Positions 42,928 through 52,805 are shown, counted from the stretch's first letter. The stretch is DNA of 64,000 bases from Paraflavitalea sp. CAU 1676 (GCF_029223285.1 NZ_JARHUJ010000004.1:496001-560000), one strand, 5' to 3'. Translations and numbers: made by a program. The notes: generated by a model not told the origin, from the letters alone.

Positions 42928-43458
42928 TTATTGGTTATCATCATCGCCTGGCTCGTCAGCTGTTTCTTCAGTCTCGATTTCAACATCGATATCGTCGTCT
43001 GTGTCGATATCATTGTCTGGCTGAGCATAAGTAGGTTCTGCCACAATCACCACTTCTTCCGCAACGATCACTTCTTCAACTGGGGGAGCTACTTTCTTAG
43101 CCGCAGGTTTCTTAGCTGCTTTTTTCTTGGGGGCTGCTGCTTTTTTTGCAGGAGCTTTCTTGGCAGGCGCTTTTTTAGCAGGCGCTTTTTTTGCGGCCTT
43201 TTTGGCGGCTTTCTTCGCTGCTTTCTTGGCTGCTTTTTTGGGGGCTACTTTTTTAGCGGCTTTCTTCGCGGCCTTTTTTGCTGCCTTTTTAGGAGCTGCT
43301 TTCTTCGCTGCTTTTTTTGCTGCTTTCTTAGGAGCTGCTTTTTTCTTGGTAACTTTTTTTAAAGCTTTTTTGGCTGCCTTCTTGGCCGCCTTTTTAGGAG
43401 CTGCCTTTTTCTTGGGGGCAGCTGCTTTTTTAGCTGTTTTTTTCTTTGCTTTGGCCAT
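42928..43458 (-). CDS. histone H1-like lysine/alanine-rich protein with acidic tail
   Basis: 176 residues. Residues 1-125 are almost only Lys, Ala and Pro, arranged as repeats of KKAAPKKAAKKAAKK and APAKK types, like the C-terminal domain of eukaryotic H1 and chlamydial or bordetella H1-like proteins. Residues about 130-176 are strongly acidic (DNDIDTDDDIDVEIETEE). It should bind DNA non-specifically and compact it, with the acidic tail as an internal modulator (inference). It lies antisense between nusG and rplK, splitting the usual run of genes. The repeats also create long spurious frames on the other strand. Confidence 0.88.
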   Translation of the reverse strand: MAKAKKKTAKKAAAPKKKAAPKKAAKKAAKKALKKVTKKKAAPKKAAKKAAKKAAPKKAAKKAAKKAAKKVAPKKAAKKAAKKAAKKAAKKAPAKKAPAKKAPAKKAAAPKKKAAKKPAAKKVAPPVEEVIVAEEVVIVAEPTYAQPDNDIDTDDDIDVEIETEETADEPGDDDNQ

Positions 43459-43646
43459 AGTGTGATTTATTTTTTTGAGTTGTTCGTGTAATTCATTGCA
43501 GCAAGTTGCAATTCAATGCAAAAGCTACGTAGAAAAATTCAAAAAATAAAAATTCATAAGAAGTTTGCCCCTTTATAACAAGCTAGTTACCACTTGTTGG
43601 CATACCTAACGGTAAAATAACCGCGCCCCGCAGTCGCCCGAAGCCT

Positions 43647-43654
43647 TACCTTTG
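43647..43654 (+). promoter_or_regulatory. second -7-like element before rplK
   Basis: TACCTTTG matches TAnnTTTG exactly, but no -33 element is seen at the usual distance. Confidence 0.35.
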
Positions 43655-43680
43655 GCTCTGCTCACAGGCTGGAAAAATGA

Positions 43681-43710
43681 TTTTAAATTCACGTATTTTC
43701 CCTAACTTTG
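43681..43710 (+). promoter_or_regulatory. rplK promoter
   Basis: TTTT (43681-43684), 18 bp and a perfect -7 TAACTTTG (43703-43710). It starts the rplK-rplA-rplJ-rplL transcript. Confidence 0.65.
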
Positions 43711-43827
43711 CGTCCCCAATTATAAGTTCTTTTATGGTCCCGTGCCGTTACGGGATAGAGGAATTTGGGAGACTAAGTACTGGTAATCAGCCAGGAACGG
43801 TCGTTCGAACCAATAAATCAATTAAAA

Positions 43828-44271
43828 ATGGCTAAAGAAATTACCGGCTTCGTAAAGCTACAGGCAAAAGGTGGTCAGGCCAATCCTGCACCTCCCATCG
43901 GTCCTGCTCTCGGTTCCAAAGGTATCAATATCATGGAATTCTGTAAGCAGTTCAACGCCCGTACGCAAGACAAAATTGGAAAAGTGCTTCCGGTTTTGAT
44001 CACTGTTTACTCCGACAAGTCTTTCGAATTCGTTATCAAGACTCCCCCCGCTGCTGTTCAGTTATTGGAAGCTGCCAAGCTGCAAAGTGGTTCTAAAGAA
44101 CCCAACCGCAGCAAGGTAGGTAAAGTGAACTGGAGCCAGGTTGAGGCAATTGCTAAAGACAAGATGCCCGACCTGAATTGCTTCACCCTGGAAAGTGCTA
44201 TGAAAATGGTGGCTGGTACGGCCCGTAGCATGGGACTTACAGTTGATGGTCAAGCTCCCTGGGAAAATTAA
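43828..44271 (+). CDS. rplK: 50S ribosomal protein uL11
   Basis: 147 residues. [20 protein letters not shown] is the proline-rich linker-side N terminus and the C-terminal rRNA-binding domain ends [12 protein letters not shown]. It forms the GTPase-associated centre with 23S rRNA. First gene of the ribosomal run. Confidence 0.98.
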   Translation: MAKEITGFVKLQAKGGQANPAPPIGPALGSKGINIMEFCKQFNARTQDKIGKVLPVLITVYSDKSFEFVIKTPPAAVQLLEAAKLQSGSKEPNRSKVGKVNWSQVEAIAKDKMPDLNCFTLESAMKMVAGTARSMGLTVDGQAPWEN

Positions 44272-44316
44272 TTCATTACTGTCTTCGCAACTATGCGGGG
44301 GCTTCCTAAAAACTGA

Positions 44317-45015
44317 ATGAAAATGGGTATCGTAAAAAAAAGAAAAGCGGTAGACGCTAAGATCGATAAAAATAAAGTGTATTCACTGAAAGAAGCATCT
44401 ACAATCGTAAAGGATGTGAATACCACTAAGTTTGATGCTTCTGTTGACCTTCACATCCGTTTGGGTGTTGACCCCAAGAAAGCAGACCAGGCCATCCGCG
44501 GTACAGTTATCCTGCCCCATGGCACCGGTAAAACAAAACGCGTACTGGTTCTCTGCAATCCCGACAAAGAAGCCGATGCGAAAGCAGCAGGCGCTGACTT
44601 CGTAGGTCTGGACGAATTCATCCAAAAGATCGAAGGTGGTTGGGTAGATGTAGATGTGATCGTTGCTACTCCTTCCGTAATGCCTAAGATTGGTAAACTG
44701 GGTAAGATCCTCGGTCCCCGTAACCTGATGCCTAACCCCAAAACAGGTACTGTTACTAACGACGTAGCAGCTGCTGTAAATGAGGTTAAAGGTGGTAAGA
44801 TCGCTTTCAAGGTTGACAAAGCTGGTATCATCCACGCTTCGATCGGCCGCGTTAGCTTTAGCCCCGACAAGATCGCTGAGAACAGCAACGAGCTGATCAA
44901 CGCTATCATCAAGGCAAAGCCATCTTCTGCAAAAGGTACTTACCTGAAGAGCGTATTCATGGCAAGCACTATGAGTCCGTCTATTCCAGTAGACACCAAA
45001 TCTTTAATCAACTAA
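44317..45015 (+). CDS. rplA: 50S ribosomal protein uL1
   Basis: 232 residues. Visible signatures are [13 protein letters not shown] and [20 protein letters not shown]. It builds the L1 stalk of the 50S subunit and is a translational repressor of rplK-rplA in many bacteria; whether the leader here has an L1 site cannot be judged. An in-frame ATG six bases downstream (44323) is an alternative start. Confidence 0.97.
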   Translation: MKMGIVKKRKAVDAKIDKNKVYSLKEASTIVKDVNTTKFDASVDLHIRLGVDPKKADQAIRGTVILPHGTGKTKRVLVLCNPDKEADAKAAGADFVGLDEFIQKIEGGWVDVDVIVATPSVMPKIGKLGKILGPRNLMPNPKTGTVTNDVAAAVNEVKGGKIAFKVDKAGIIHASIGRVSFSPDKIAENSNELINAIIKAKPSSAKGTYLKSVFMASTMSPSIPVDTKSLIN

Positions 45016-45093
45016 ATTGAGTAACGCGTTCGTGGGCTAAGAACCTTTCCAAGGAAGAAGAGCTGACAGCGAAAACATCTAAAAATTTGCGTT

Positions 45094-45636
45094 ATGACAA
45101 AGCAAGAAAAAAATGAAGTAATTGACGTATTGAAAGAGAAGTTCTCTCAGTACAACAATTTCTATATCACAAATACTGAATCTCTCACTGTTGCACAGGT
45201 AGGTAAACTCCGCCGCGTTTGTTTCAACAAGAATGTTGAAATGAAAGTTGCTAAGAATACCTTGATCAGAAAGGCCCTCGAAAGCCTGGATGAAAAGCGC
45301 TTTGCCGGCGTTTTTGATTCTCTGAATGGTGTTACAGCTATCATGTTCAGCGAAAATGCTAAAGAACCCGCTCTGATCATCTCCGATTTCCGCGCTGCCG
45401 GTAAAGTTGGTAAGAAAGAAGAAACAAGGCCAGTTCTGAAAGCTGCTTTTATTGATGGTGACGTGTATGCTGGCGACGATCAACTGGCTACGCTGACTGC
45501 ACTGAAAAGCAAGAACGACCTCATCGGCGAGATCATCGGATTGCTCCAGTCTCCTGCCAAGAATGTTATCAGCGGCCTGAACGCTGGCAACAAACTGGCC
45601 GGCCTCGTAAAAGCCCTGGAAGACAGAGCCCAATAA
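45094..45636 (+). CDS. rplJ: 50S ribosomal protein uL10
   Basis: 180 residues. The N-terminal 23S-binding domain has NFYITNTESLTVAQVGKLRR and VAKNTLIRKALE. The C-terminal helix that holds the L12 dimers ends KLAGLVKALEDRAQ. A 78-nt spacer precedes it. Confidence 0.97.
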   Translation: MTKQEKNEVIDVLKEKFSQYNNFYITNTESLTVAQVGKLRRVCFNKNVEMKVAKNTLIRKALESLDEKRFAGVFDSLNGVTAIMFSENAKEPALIISDFRAAGKVGKKEETRPVLKAAFIDGDVYAGDDQLATLTALKSKNDLIGEIIGLLQSPAKNVISGLNAGNKLAGLVKALEDRAQ

Positions 45637-45804
45637 TTGGCTATTCAAAGTCGCAGGCTGCGATGTATGTCCAGGCCTGCCACTTTTAAATAACTACCCA
45701 AGTCTTCGGGTATAAGTGAAGACAAATTAAATTACCTCCGCCGGAGTGATGGCTTAAAATATTTATAGCCGGAACCATGAAGGCGGTTTCTAAAACGAAG
45801 TAAA
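45637..45804 (+). other. rplJ-rplL spacer with hairpins
   Basis: 168 nt between the two stalk-protein genes. It contains short hairpins (ACCCAAG..TCGGGT near 45697-45712 and CTCCGCCGGAG near 45737-45747). This could help uncouple L12 from L10 levels, which differ several-fold on the ribosome (inference). Confidence 0.35.
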
Positions 45805-46179
45805 ATGGCAGATTTAAAAGCATTTGCAGAACAGCTGGTTAGCCTGACTGTAAAAGAAGTTAACGAATTAGCTAAGATCCTGAAAGAAGAGTACGGTATT
45901 GAGCCTGCTGCTGCTGCTGTAGCTGTAGCTGCTGGTGGTGGTGCTGCTGCTCCTGCAGTAGAAGAAAAGACTGCTTTCAACGTTATCCTGAAAAACGGTG
46001 GCGCTAACAAACTGAACGTAGTTAAGATCGTTAAGGATCTGACTGGTCTCGGTCTGAAAGAAGCTAAGGATCTGGTAGACGGCGCTCCCAAGCCCGTTAA
46101 GGAAGGCGTAAGCAAAGCTGATGCTGAAGCTCTGGCTGCAAAGCTGAAAGAAGCTGGTGCTGATGTTGAAATCGCTTAA
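45805..46179 (+). CDS. rplL: 50S ribosomal protein bL12
   Basis: 124 residues. N-terminal dimerisation domain ([20 protein letters not shown]), Ala/Gly-rich hinge (about 36-52) and C-terminal factor-binding domain ([20 protein letters not shown]). It recruits translational GTPases. A terminator follows after 24 bp and no rpoB comes next. Confidence 0.98.
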   Translation: MADLKAFAEQLVSLTVKEVNELAKILKEEYGIEPAAAAVAVAAGGGAAAPAVEEKTAFNVILKNGGANKLNVVKIVKDLTGLGLKEAKDLVDGAPKPVKEGVSKADAEALAAKLKEAGADVEIA

Positions 46180-46203
46180 TTAGATTTCCTTCTTACATAA
46201 TTA

Positions 46204-46229
46204 CCCCGGTCACAAACCGGGGTTTTTTT
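46204..46229 (+). terminator. rplL terminator
   Basis: CCCCGGT/ACCGGGG stem (46204-46210 with 46216-46222) and seven T. Confidence 0.92.
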
Positions 46230-46380
46230 ATTGCTATACCCTGCGAGGCTGATCCTGCCGTTTAATATTGTCCCTGTCGCTACACAGTCCTGAGTTACTT
46301 ATAAAATAGAAACATCTTAACAGGCAACACCGCCTGGTCATTAATTCCCGTAATTTTACATTGGCGTATAATTCTTATCA

Positions 46381-46505
46381 AATTGAAAAACTCCCCTGAA
46401 GCCTGCCATCCGCGCCCTACTGACTTTCAGTGAATTTAATTGTACGTAGGAATGTGTTCTGTATCGAATTGAATCATCCCACTGAACCTGCTATCCAGGC
46501 CTTGT
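46381..46505. repeat. diverged direct repeat
   Basis: Two about 38-bp copies starting AATTGAA, sharing TCCC, CTGAA, CCTGC and ATCC blocks in the same order, 86 bp apart. Confidence 0.4.
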
Positions 46506-46637
46506 CCCAGGCAACTGCATCTTTGAGCAACCTGAATGTTACAACACCCGAATCCTGCCCCAAAGCTGTCGAGTAATTCCTCCCTTCCCGGATTTCAACC
46601 GTAGATTCAGCAAGTTGGAACGGTTTCGTAAACTTAT

Positions 46638-46668
46638 TTTGCAAAATCGGTTTAGTTACTTAATATTG
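46638..46668 (+). promoter_or_regulatory. susC1 promoter with LacI-type operator
   Basis: TTTG (46638-46641), 19 bp, TAATATTG (46661-46668, one mismatch to TAnnTTTG). The spacer starts with the imperfect palindrome CAAAATCGGTTTAG (46642-46655). The same element recurs at 52806 and 57947. Confidence 0.8.
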
Positions 46669-46907
46669 GATACTCTCCTGAATCTTTACTACCGTGTGAA
46701 ACCAAGCCGCTGGTATTCAGCGCCATGATCGATCATAGCTATTCCCCCCCTGTAACTCAACAGTAGATAGTTGACTGGTTAACAGTACTGGCTTAGCCCG
46801 GCTATTGAGTGATAATGGCATTTCTAACGATTGAATTAGATAGCCTCTCTGGATCTGTTGACGGCCTCTACTGTGCAAAAGGCTTGTTCACCAAATTAAT
46901 ACTGCAT

Positions 46908-49900
46908 ATGAAAAAGGTTTATTCCAACTTCAGGCAGGCAGGGATTCTATTTCTCTTCCTCTTGTTCACTTCCGCCTACGCTTTTTCACAAACAAGAATG
47001 ATTACCGGTAAGGTTACCGATTCCAAAGACAACACTGGTTTGCCTGGCGTATCCGTGCAGGCCAAGGGCGCACCGGCCGTCACGCAAACCAATGGCGATG
47101 GATTCTTCAGACTTGAAGTGCCGCAGGGCGTCACCGTGTTGACATTTTCGTTTGTGGGATACGATAGGGTTGAAGTGCCTATTGGCGCATCCGACGTTGT
47201 GAACACAACCATGGCGGCTAGTAGTCAGGCCATGCAGGATGTAGTTGTAATTGGATACGGAACGCAGCGTAAAACCGATCTCACGGGAGCCGTCGGGTCA
47301 GTGAAAGCCTCTCAACTGGCCGAGCGGCCGGCGCCTTCACTGAACCAGGCGCTGGCAGGCAGAATTCCAGGTGTACAGGTTAATACCAACTCCGGAAGGC
47401 CCGGAGGGCAAACCAATGTACGCATCCGGGGCTTCAGTTCCATCAACACCTCCAATAACCCTTTGTATGTGATCGATGGCGTAATTCTTCCCGTTGGTAC
47501 CCAAACACAGAACAGTAACGCTATTGACTATATCAATTCAAGTGATATAGCATCGGTAGAAGTGTTGAAAGATGCATCGGCAACGGCCATATATGGCGCG
47601 CGTGGTGCAAACGGCGTAATCCTCGTAAGCACCAAGCGGGGCAGCAATTCCGGTGGCCGTATCACCTACGATCTGGAACTGAGTGTGCCCACGATCGGGC
47701 CACACCGGGTTGAAATGCTGGATGCAAAGGAATATGTAGCGCTGGAAGATCTTGCATATGATAATATCAAGGTCTACGATCCGCAGGGATGGGCTTCGGG
47801 CAACTATGCATCCACTCCCGATCCGCGGGTGAAACGCAAGAGTCTCCCATTGTTGTTCGATGCCAACGGAAATCCATTGTACAACACCGATTGGCTGAAG
47901 GAATCTACACAAAGCAAAATTTCCCAAAACCACCAGGTGTCATTTTCAAACGGCAACGCCGATAACAATTATGGAGTATTCCTGGGTTATCGGAATGACA
48001 ATGGACTTTTACTCAACTCTTACCTGAAGCGATACTCTGGCAGGTTTGTGTTCGACAGCAAGATCAAACCCTGGTTAAAGGTCGGGGGAGCATTAAGTTA
48101 TAATAACCAGCAGGAGAATATTGTGGATCAGGGAACTGGTGGATTGAACTCTGTACGCATGATCACAGAGAGCTTTCCGTTCTTGCCGGTCAAATATCCG
48201 AATGGCAAATGGGCAGATAACGCTGATTATCCCGATGCAGAAGGCGGTTCCAATCCCGTTCACATCATGACCGAGCGCAAATATGGAATGGTAACGCAAA
48301 CCACCTTGGGCAACGTTTATGCAACAGCCACTATCGCCAACGGGCTGGAACTAAAAACCGTCCTGGGCGCCTATGTGCTCACCAGAAACATCACAGAATA
48401 TAATGGCCGTACTTTGTCTAACATTTCGCTCGATCAGCGTGGCACAGCGAATATTGTCAATAACCGCGAATCATATTGGTCGTCCGAGACCTACCTCACT
48501 TACAATAAAAAAGTAAGGCAGAATGATGAGTTCACCGGCTTGTTAGGTATATCCTGGCAGGAAACCAATATCTTCAATACCGGGGTTGGATCAGAAAACT
48601 TCTCCACTGATTATTTTGAAGCAAATAACCTGGGAGCGGCCAGCAAACCCAATCCCGGAAGTTCGGGTAGGGCGAAGTTTGCCTTTAACTCATACTTCGG
48701 ACGGTTCAATTATGTGCTTAATGACAAATACCTGTTTACATTAACCGGCCGGATCGATGGATCATCGAGATTTGGGGCCAATCACAAATATGCATTTTTC
48801 CCTTCTGCGGCAGTAGCCTGGAGAGCATCTTCCGAAGACTTCCTGAAGAACAGCAATTTGATCTCTAATTTGAAGTTCAGGGCCAGTGTTGGTGAAACCG
48901 GTAACTCGGAAATCCCTTCTTATTCATCCCTCTCATTGCTTGGATCCGACTATGCGGCCATTATCAACAACACAAGAACAGCAGGTGTGGGATTGGGCCG
49001 CCTGGAGAATCCTGACTTGAAATGGGAAAAGACAACACAAACCGATTTCGGCGTAGAGCTAGGCTTGTGGAATAACAGGATCGTTATAGAGGCTGATATC
49101 TATTATCGTAAAACGACCGACATGCTGTTGAATGCACCTGTGCCTCGTTCAAGCGGCTACGCATCCATTTACAGGAATATTGGCAGCATGGAAAACAAAG
49201 GTCTTGAGCTCTCCCTGGGTACTGTGAACATTACCACGCCAAATTTCAGTTGGACCAGTGCTATCAATTTATCCATAAACAAGAATAAAGTCCTGGCACT
49301 TGCAACACCTGCCGATATATTTGGCGTCGGCAACCCGAACTTTACCAATCAAACCGGTATCATTAGGGTAGGGGAACCCGTAGGTTCATTCTGGGGACTT
49401 ACCCGCCTGGGCACCTGGGCCACTAAAGATGCGGCCGAAGCGGCAAAATTCACCAGCTACCGGGGTGGTAAACCCATATTGCCGGGTGATATCAGGTACC
49501 TGGACGTAAACGGTGACTATGCTATCAACGATGCCGATAGAAGTATCATCGGTAATGGCAACCCGGATGGTTGGGGAAGTTTCTTCAATACATTTAAGTA
49601 CAAGAATTTCGAACTGCTCCTCGAATTGCAATACGTATATGGAAACGATGTGTTGAATATGACCAAACACTCGGGTGAAGACCGTCAGGCGCTGGCCAAT
49701 AGCTTCAGCACAGTATTGGATGCCTGGACTTCCAGCAATGAGAATACACCCGTTGCAGCCATCAGGAACAGTAAGGCGGGCTATGTGACCAACGTAGACA
49801 CCCGTTGGATGGAGGATGGGTCATTTCTCAGGGGTAGAAATCTGTTATTGGGCTATACGTTCGATCCTTCCCGCATCAAGCGGTATTACCTGCAAAAGTT

Positions 49901-50060
49901 GAGGTTATATGCTTCGGTGCAGAATTTCTTCCTGGCCACCAAGTTCAGCGGCAATGATCCGGAAGTTACCACTTATGGCAATCCATTTGCCCAGGGTCAG
50001 ACTTTCTTCGATTATCCCAAGCCAACGACTTTTACAATAGGCCTTAACGTTACCCTTTAA
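46908..50060 (+). CDS. susC: SusC-family TonB-dependent outer-membrane transporter 1
   Basis: 1050 residues from the ATG at 46908, where MKKVYSNFRQAGILFLF opens the signal peptide; earlier in-frame starts give an unlikely N terminus. After cleavage near AFSQ comes a carboxypeptidase-D-like domain (MITGKVTDSKDNTGLPGVSV), then the plug with VVIGYGTQRKTDLTGAV and VLKDASATAIYGARGANGV, then the 22-strand barrel. It imports oligosaccharides with energy from TonB. No STN domain is present, so it does not signal to an anti-sigma factor. Pairs with susD1 28 bp downstream. Confidence 0.95.
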   Translation: MKKVYSNFRQAGILFLFLLFTSAYAFSQTRMITGKVTDSKDNTGLPGVSVQAKGAPAVTQTNGDGFFRLEVPQGVTVLTFSFVGYDRVEVPIGASDVVNTTMAASSQAMQDVVVIGYGTQRKTDLTGAVGSVKASQLAERPAPSLNQALAGRIPGVQVNTNSGRPGGQTNVRIRGFSSINTSNNPLYVIDGVILPVGTQTQNSNAIDYINSSDIASVEVLKDASATAIYGARGANGVILVSTKRGSNSGGRITYDLELSVPTIGPHRVEMLDAKEYVALEDLAYDNIKVYDPQGWASGNYASTPDPRVKRKSLPLLFDANGNPLYNTDWLKESTQSKISQNHQVSFSNGNADNNYGVFLGYRNDNGLLLNSYLKRYSGRFVFDSKIKPWLKVGGALSYNNQQENIVDQGTGGLNSVRMITESFPFLPVKYPNGKWADNADYPDAEGGSNPVHIMTERKYGMVTQTTLGNVYATATIANGLELKTVLGAYVLTRNITEYNGRTLSNISLDQRGTANIVNNRESYWSSETYLTYNKKVRQNDEFTGLLGISWQETNIFNTGVGSENFSTDYFEANNLGAASKPNPGSSGRAKFAFNSYFGRFNYVLNDKYLFTLTGRIDGSSRFGANHKYAFFPSAAVAWRASSEDFLKNSNLISNLKFRASVGETGNSEIPSYSSLSLLGSDYAAIINNTRTAGVGLGRLENPDLKWEKTTQTDFGVELGLWNNRIVIEADIYYRKTTDMLLNAPVPRSSGYASIYRNIGSMENKGLELSLGTVNITTPNFSWTSAINLSINKNKVLALATPADIFGVGNPNFTNQTGIIRVGEPVGSFWGLTRLGTWATKDAAEAAKFTSYRGGKPILPGDIRYLDVNGDYAINDADRSIIGNGNPDGWGSFFNTFKYKNFELLLELQYVYGNDVLNMTKHSGEDRQALANSFSTVLDAWTSSNENTPVAAIRNSKAGYVTNVDTRWMEDGSFLRGRNLLLGYTFDPSRIKRYYLQKLRLYASVQNFFLATKFSGNDPEVTTYGNPFAQGQTFFDYPKPTTFTIGLNVTL

Positions 50061-50088
50061 TAAATTCCTTCACCCAAATGTTAGCAAT

Positions 50089-51639
50089 ATGAAATACCTA
50101 CTCAAAAAATACAGCGTCATAGTATTTTATAGTTTCATCCTATTAGGCAGTCAGGGATGTAATAAGTTTCTCGATGAAGGAAACGACCCATCCAACCTGA
50201 GCCCGGATATATATTATACGCTGCCCGAACACGCGGATGCGGCAATTGCAGCAGCCTATGCGCGTACCCGGTTTATCGGCGAAGGTGCGGGCATCTTCGT
50301 TCAGAACTTTTCCATGCTGGAAGCGGTGACGGGAACTGCGCGTACCGAAACAGCCCAGAACTCCGATCTTAACAACCTGTTTGGATTGGTGCACAACGGC
50401 GATAACCTGTTGGTCAATAACTGGTGGAACGGGTTGTACAACGTAATTGCACAAACCAACCTGGTAATGGACAAAGTGCCCGGCATTGATATGGAAGAGG
50501 CACGGAAGAACAAAGTACTCGGCGAAGCCAAATTCCTGCGGGCCTGGGCCTATTTCTACCTGGTGCGCCTGTGGGGTGATGTACCATTACTCACAAAACC
50601 GATCTATTCATCGGGCGATAGCAGCTTTACACCAAAACGTACGGGATCACAGGCTGTTTACGACAAGATAGTTGCGGATCTTACAGAGGCAGAAGCTTCG
50701 GGTATCCCCTGGACTGATGCATCCGGCAGAGCGACATTGGGGGCCACTAAAGCCCTGCTGGCAGAAGTTTATCTTACCATGGCAGGCCAGCCACTCAACA
50801 AGGGAGCAGCTTATTACACATTGGCTGCCAATAAAGCAAAAGAGGTGATCAGTAACGGATCATTCAGTTTGTTTACAACCTACAACGATCTGCACTCACT
50901 GGCCCAGGAAAATAAGGGGGAGCATATGTTCGAGATCCAGTATCTGGCATCGGTGGCCGGTAACCCCATTCAGCCAATACTGTTGCCGAACTTTAAAGGT
51001 GTATCTAAATATGGAACCGAAGTGGGCAGTACCGTACCTACACCAGCTTTTTTCGCTTCTTACGAAGCGGGGGATGCACGGACTGTAGATCGGCAGGGAT
51101 TCTTCTACACCTCCTATTATAATGAGGGATTTGGTCCGTTAAAGAACCTGGGCGCCCCCTATATATTTAAGCATTTTGATGTGGTGGCACATGGAACCTT
51201 TAATGTGGAAGGTACGGCCCAAAGCGACCTGAACTGGCCGCAGATCCGCTATGCTCAGGTGCTATTGACCTATGCGGAAGCACAGAACGAATCGGGGGCA
51301 GCACCCAATACCGATGCCTGGAATGCCTTGAAAGCAATCCGCGACCGGGCCAAATTGGCCACACCGGCGCTGGGTACCTTTAATACAGCCAGCTTCAGGC
51401 AGGCTGTTTGGCGGGAGCGTTGGCACGAGCTGTGTTATGAAGGCATTACCTGGATGGACATGGTACGCACGAGAAAGGCTTACAAGGAAAGCAACAACAC
51501 ATTCGAAGACTTTGTGGGACACGTATTTGCCGATAACGGCGCGAAACTGGAGCAAAAACACCTCCTGTTCCCCTTACCGACCACTGAGATCAGGAACAAT
51601 CCCAATTTGAGACCGCAGAATCCGGGATACCCCGAATAG
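50089..51639 (+). CDS. susD: SusD-family surface glycan-binding lipoprotein 1
   Basis: 516 residues. Lipoprotein signal with GSQGCNKFLDEG (lipidated Cys). TPR-like helices include AEAKFLRAWAYFYLVRLWGD, a typical RagB/SusD segment, and the C-terminal SusD domain has FREAV-like FRQAVWRERWHELCYEG and LFPLPTTEIRNNPNL. It forms the lid of the SusC barrel and binds the glycan at the cell surface. A terminator follows. Confidence 0.95.
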   Translation: MKYLLKKYSVIVFYSFILLGSQGCNKFLDEGNDPSNLSPDIYYTLPEHADAAIAAAYARTRFIGEGAGIFVQNFSMLEAVTGTARTETAQNSDLNNLFGLVHNGDNLLVNNWWNGLYNVIAQTNLVMDKVPGIDMEEARKNKVLGEAKFLRAWAYFYLVRLWGDVPLLTKPIYSSGDSSFTPKRTGSQAVYDKIVADLTEAEASGIPWTDASGRATLGATKALLAEVYLTMAGQPLNKGAAYYTLAANKAKEVISNGSFSLFTTYNDLHSLAQENKGEHMFEIQYLASVAGNPIQPILLPNFKGVSKYGTEVGSTVPTPAFFASYEAGDARTVDRQGFFYTSYYNEGFGPLKNLGAPYIFKHFDVVAHGTFNVEGTAQSDLNWPQIRYAQVLLTYAEAQNESGAAPNTDAWNALKAIRDRAKLATPALGTFNTASFRQAVWRERWHELCYEGITWMDMVRTRKAYKESNNTFEDFVGHVFADNGAKLEQKHLLFPLPTTEIRNNPNLRPQNPGYPE

Positions 51640-51674
51640 TAGTGTGCTGAATACACGACAGAAAGAATATGAAT

Positions 51675-51710
51675 CGGCCAGGGATACAAGTGTGTTCCTG
51701 GCCGGTTTTA
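51675..51710 (+). terminator. terminator after susD1
   Basis: CGGCCAGG/CCTGGCCG arms (51675-51682 with 51697-51704) then GTTTTA. Confidence 0.75.
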
Positions 51711-51762
51711 AATTGACCGGAAAGGATTAGATTAGCAGTTTTATTACTATTTCTCATTGCTT

Positions 51763-52773
51763 ATGAAACGAGTATCACTGAAAGACATAGCCAAATTGGT
51801 AGGAGCTTCGCCTTCAACGGTGTCATTTATCCTGAATGGAAAAGCCAGCCAGATGCGGATCAGTGACGAGTTGAAGAATAAAGTATTGGCTACAGCAAAG
51901 AAAATGGGCTATCAGCCTAATCAGGTCGCAGTAAGCCTCCGTACGGGGCAAACAAAGATACTGGGACTGTTGGTAGAAGATATATCAAATAATTTCTTTG
52001 CATCACTTGCTAAAACCATTGAGGAGGAGGCCGAGGAGTTTGGGTATAAGGTGGTTTACTCGAGTACGGAGAATAACAGTAAGAAAGGGGTAGAGTTGCT
52101 GCGCATGTTGACGCAGCGCCAGGTAGATGGATACCTGATCACACCTACGGTGGGCATGGAAGAGGATATCGAGATGCTGGCAAGGCACAAGAAACCGTTG
52201 GTATTGATGGACCGCTACTTCCCAGGTATCGAAGCACCATATGTACAGGTAGACAATAAAGGGGCGGTGGAAAAGGGGATGGAGCACCTGGTAGAGAAGG
52301 GCTACAAAAAAATTGCCTTTATAACGATTGAATCGCCGATGATCCAGATGCGCCAGCGTGAGGAGGCATATCTAGACGCAATCGCAAAATCTTCAGCACA
52401 AAAGAAGAAGCTCATATTGAAAGTAAATTATAGCGGGGGAAGAGAAACCGCTATAGAGCAGATAACCGACTTTCTCAAAAAGCAACAACCCGATGCTGTA
52501 TTTTTTGCCACCAACTACCTGGGTATATTAGGATTGGAAAGCATTCGGGCTATTAGCCTTTCAATACCCAAAGACCTTGCAGTCGTTTGTTTTGATGACA
52601 ATGACATATTTCGTTTACATCTCCCTGGAATTACAGTACTTCAGCAGCCGGTAGAAGCGATCGCCCGGACTGCTATTCATATCTTGATGCAACAACTCGG
52701 CAACAGTAAAGTACCGGTTAAAAAAAATCAGGTACAGCTTGCAGCGAACTTGATCGTTAGACAGTCTACTTAA
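51763..52773 (+). CDS. LacI-family transcriptional regulator
   Basis: 336 residues from the ATG at 51763. The N-terminal helix-turn-helix SLKDIAKLVGASPSTVSFIL and hinge NGKASQMRISDELKNKVL are classic LacI, followed by a periplasmic-binding-like sensor domain (ILGLLVEDISNNFFASL). It lies between two SusCD pairs. Three promoters and two more sites in this locus carry a common palindrome of the LacI type (consensus CTAAA-n-CG-n-TTTAG), so it is probably their repressor, released by a sugar derived from the substrate. LacI control is less usual for SusCD loci than HTCS or ECF systems. Confidence 0.93.
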   Translation: MKRVSLKDIAKLVGASPSTVSFILNGKASQMRISDELKNKVLATAKKMGYQPNQVAVSLRTGQTKILGLLVEDISNNFFASLAKTIEEEAEEFGYKVVYSSTENNSKKGVELLRMLTQRQVDGYLITPTVGMEEDIEMLARHKKPLVLMDRYFPGIEAPYVQVDNKGAVEKGMEHLVEKGYKKIAFITIESPMIQMRQREEAYLDAIAKSSAQKKKLILKVNYSGGRETAIEQITDFLKKQQPDAVFFATNYLGILGLESIRAISLSIPKDLAVVCFDDNDIFRLHLPGITVLQQPVEAIARTAIHILMQQLGNSKVPVKKNQVQLAANLIVRQST

Positions 52774-52805
52774 AACTGTAGTATTAACAGTTCATTGTAA
52801 TTCTT

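Larger units (their letters stand above)
43459..43827. other. shared upstream region of the histone-like gene and rplK
   Basis: 369 bp. It contains two perfect -7 elements facing rplK (43647-43654 and 43703-43710) and the rplK leader of about 110 nt. No gene. Confidence 0.6.
46230..46907. other. upstream region of susC1
   Basis: 678 bp without a convincing gene. It holds a diverged 38-bp direct repeat (46381-46419 and 46467-46505) and the operator-promoter at 46638-46668, leaving a leader of about 235 nt. The open frame starting at 46809 is only the extended susC1 frame. Confidence 0.5.

Noticed and set aside
42931-43465. Long plus-strand frames through the histone-like gene
   Set aside because: Low-complexity Phe/Cys/Arg or Ala/Phe products caused by the Lys/Ala codon repeats on the other strand.
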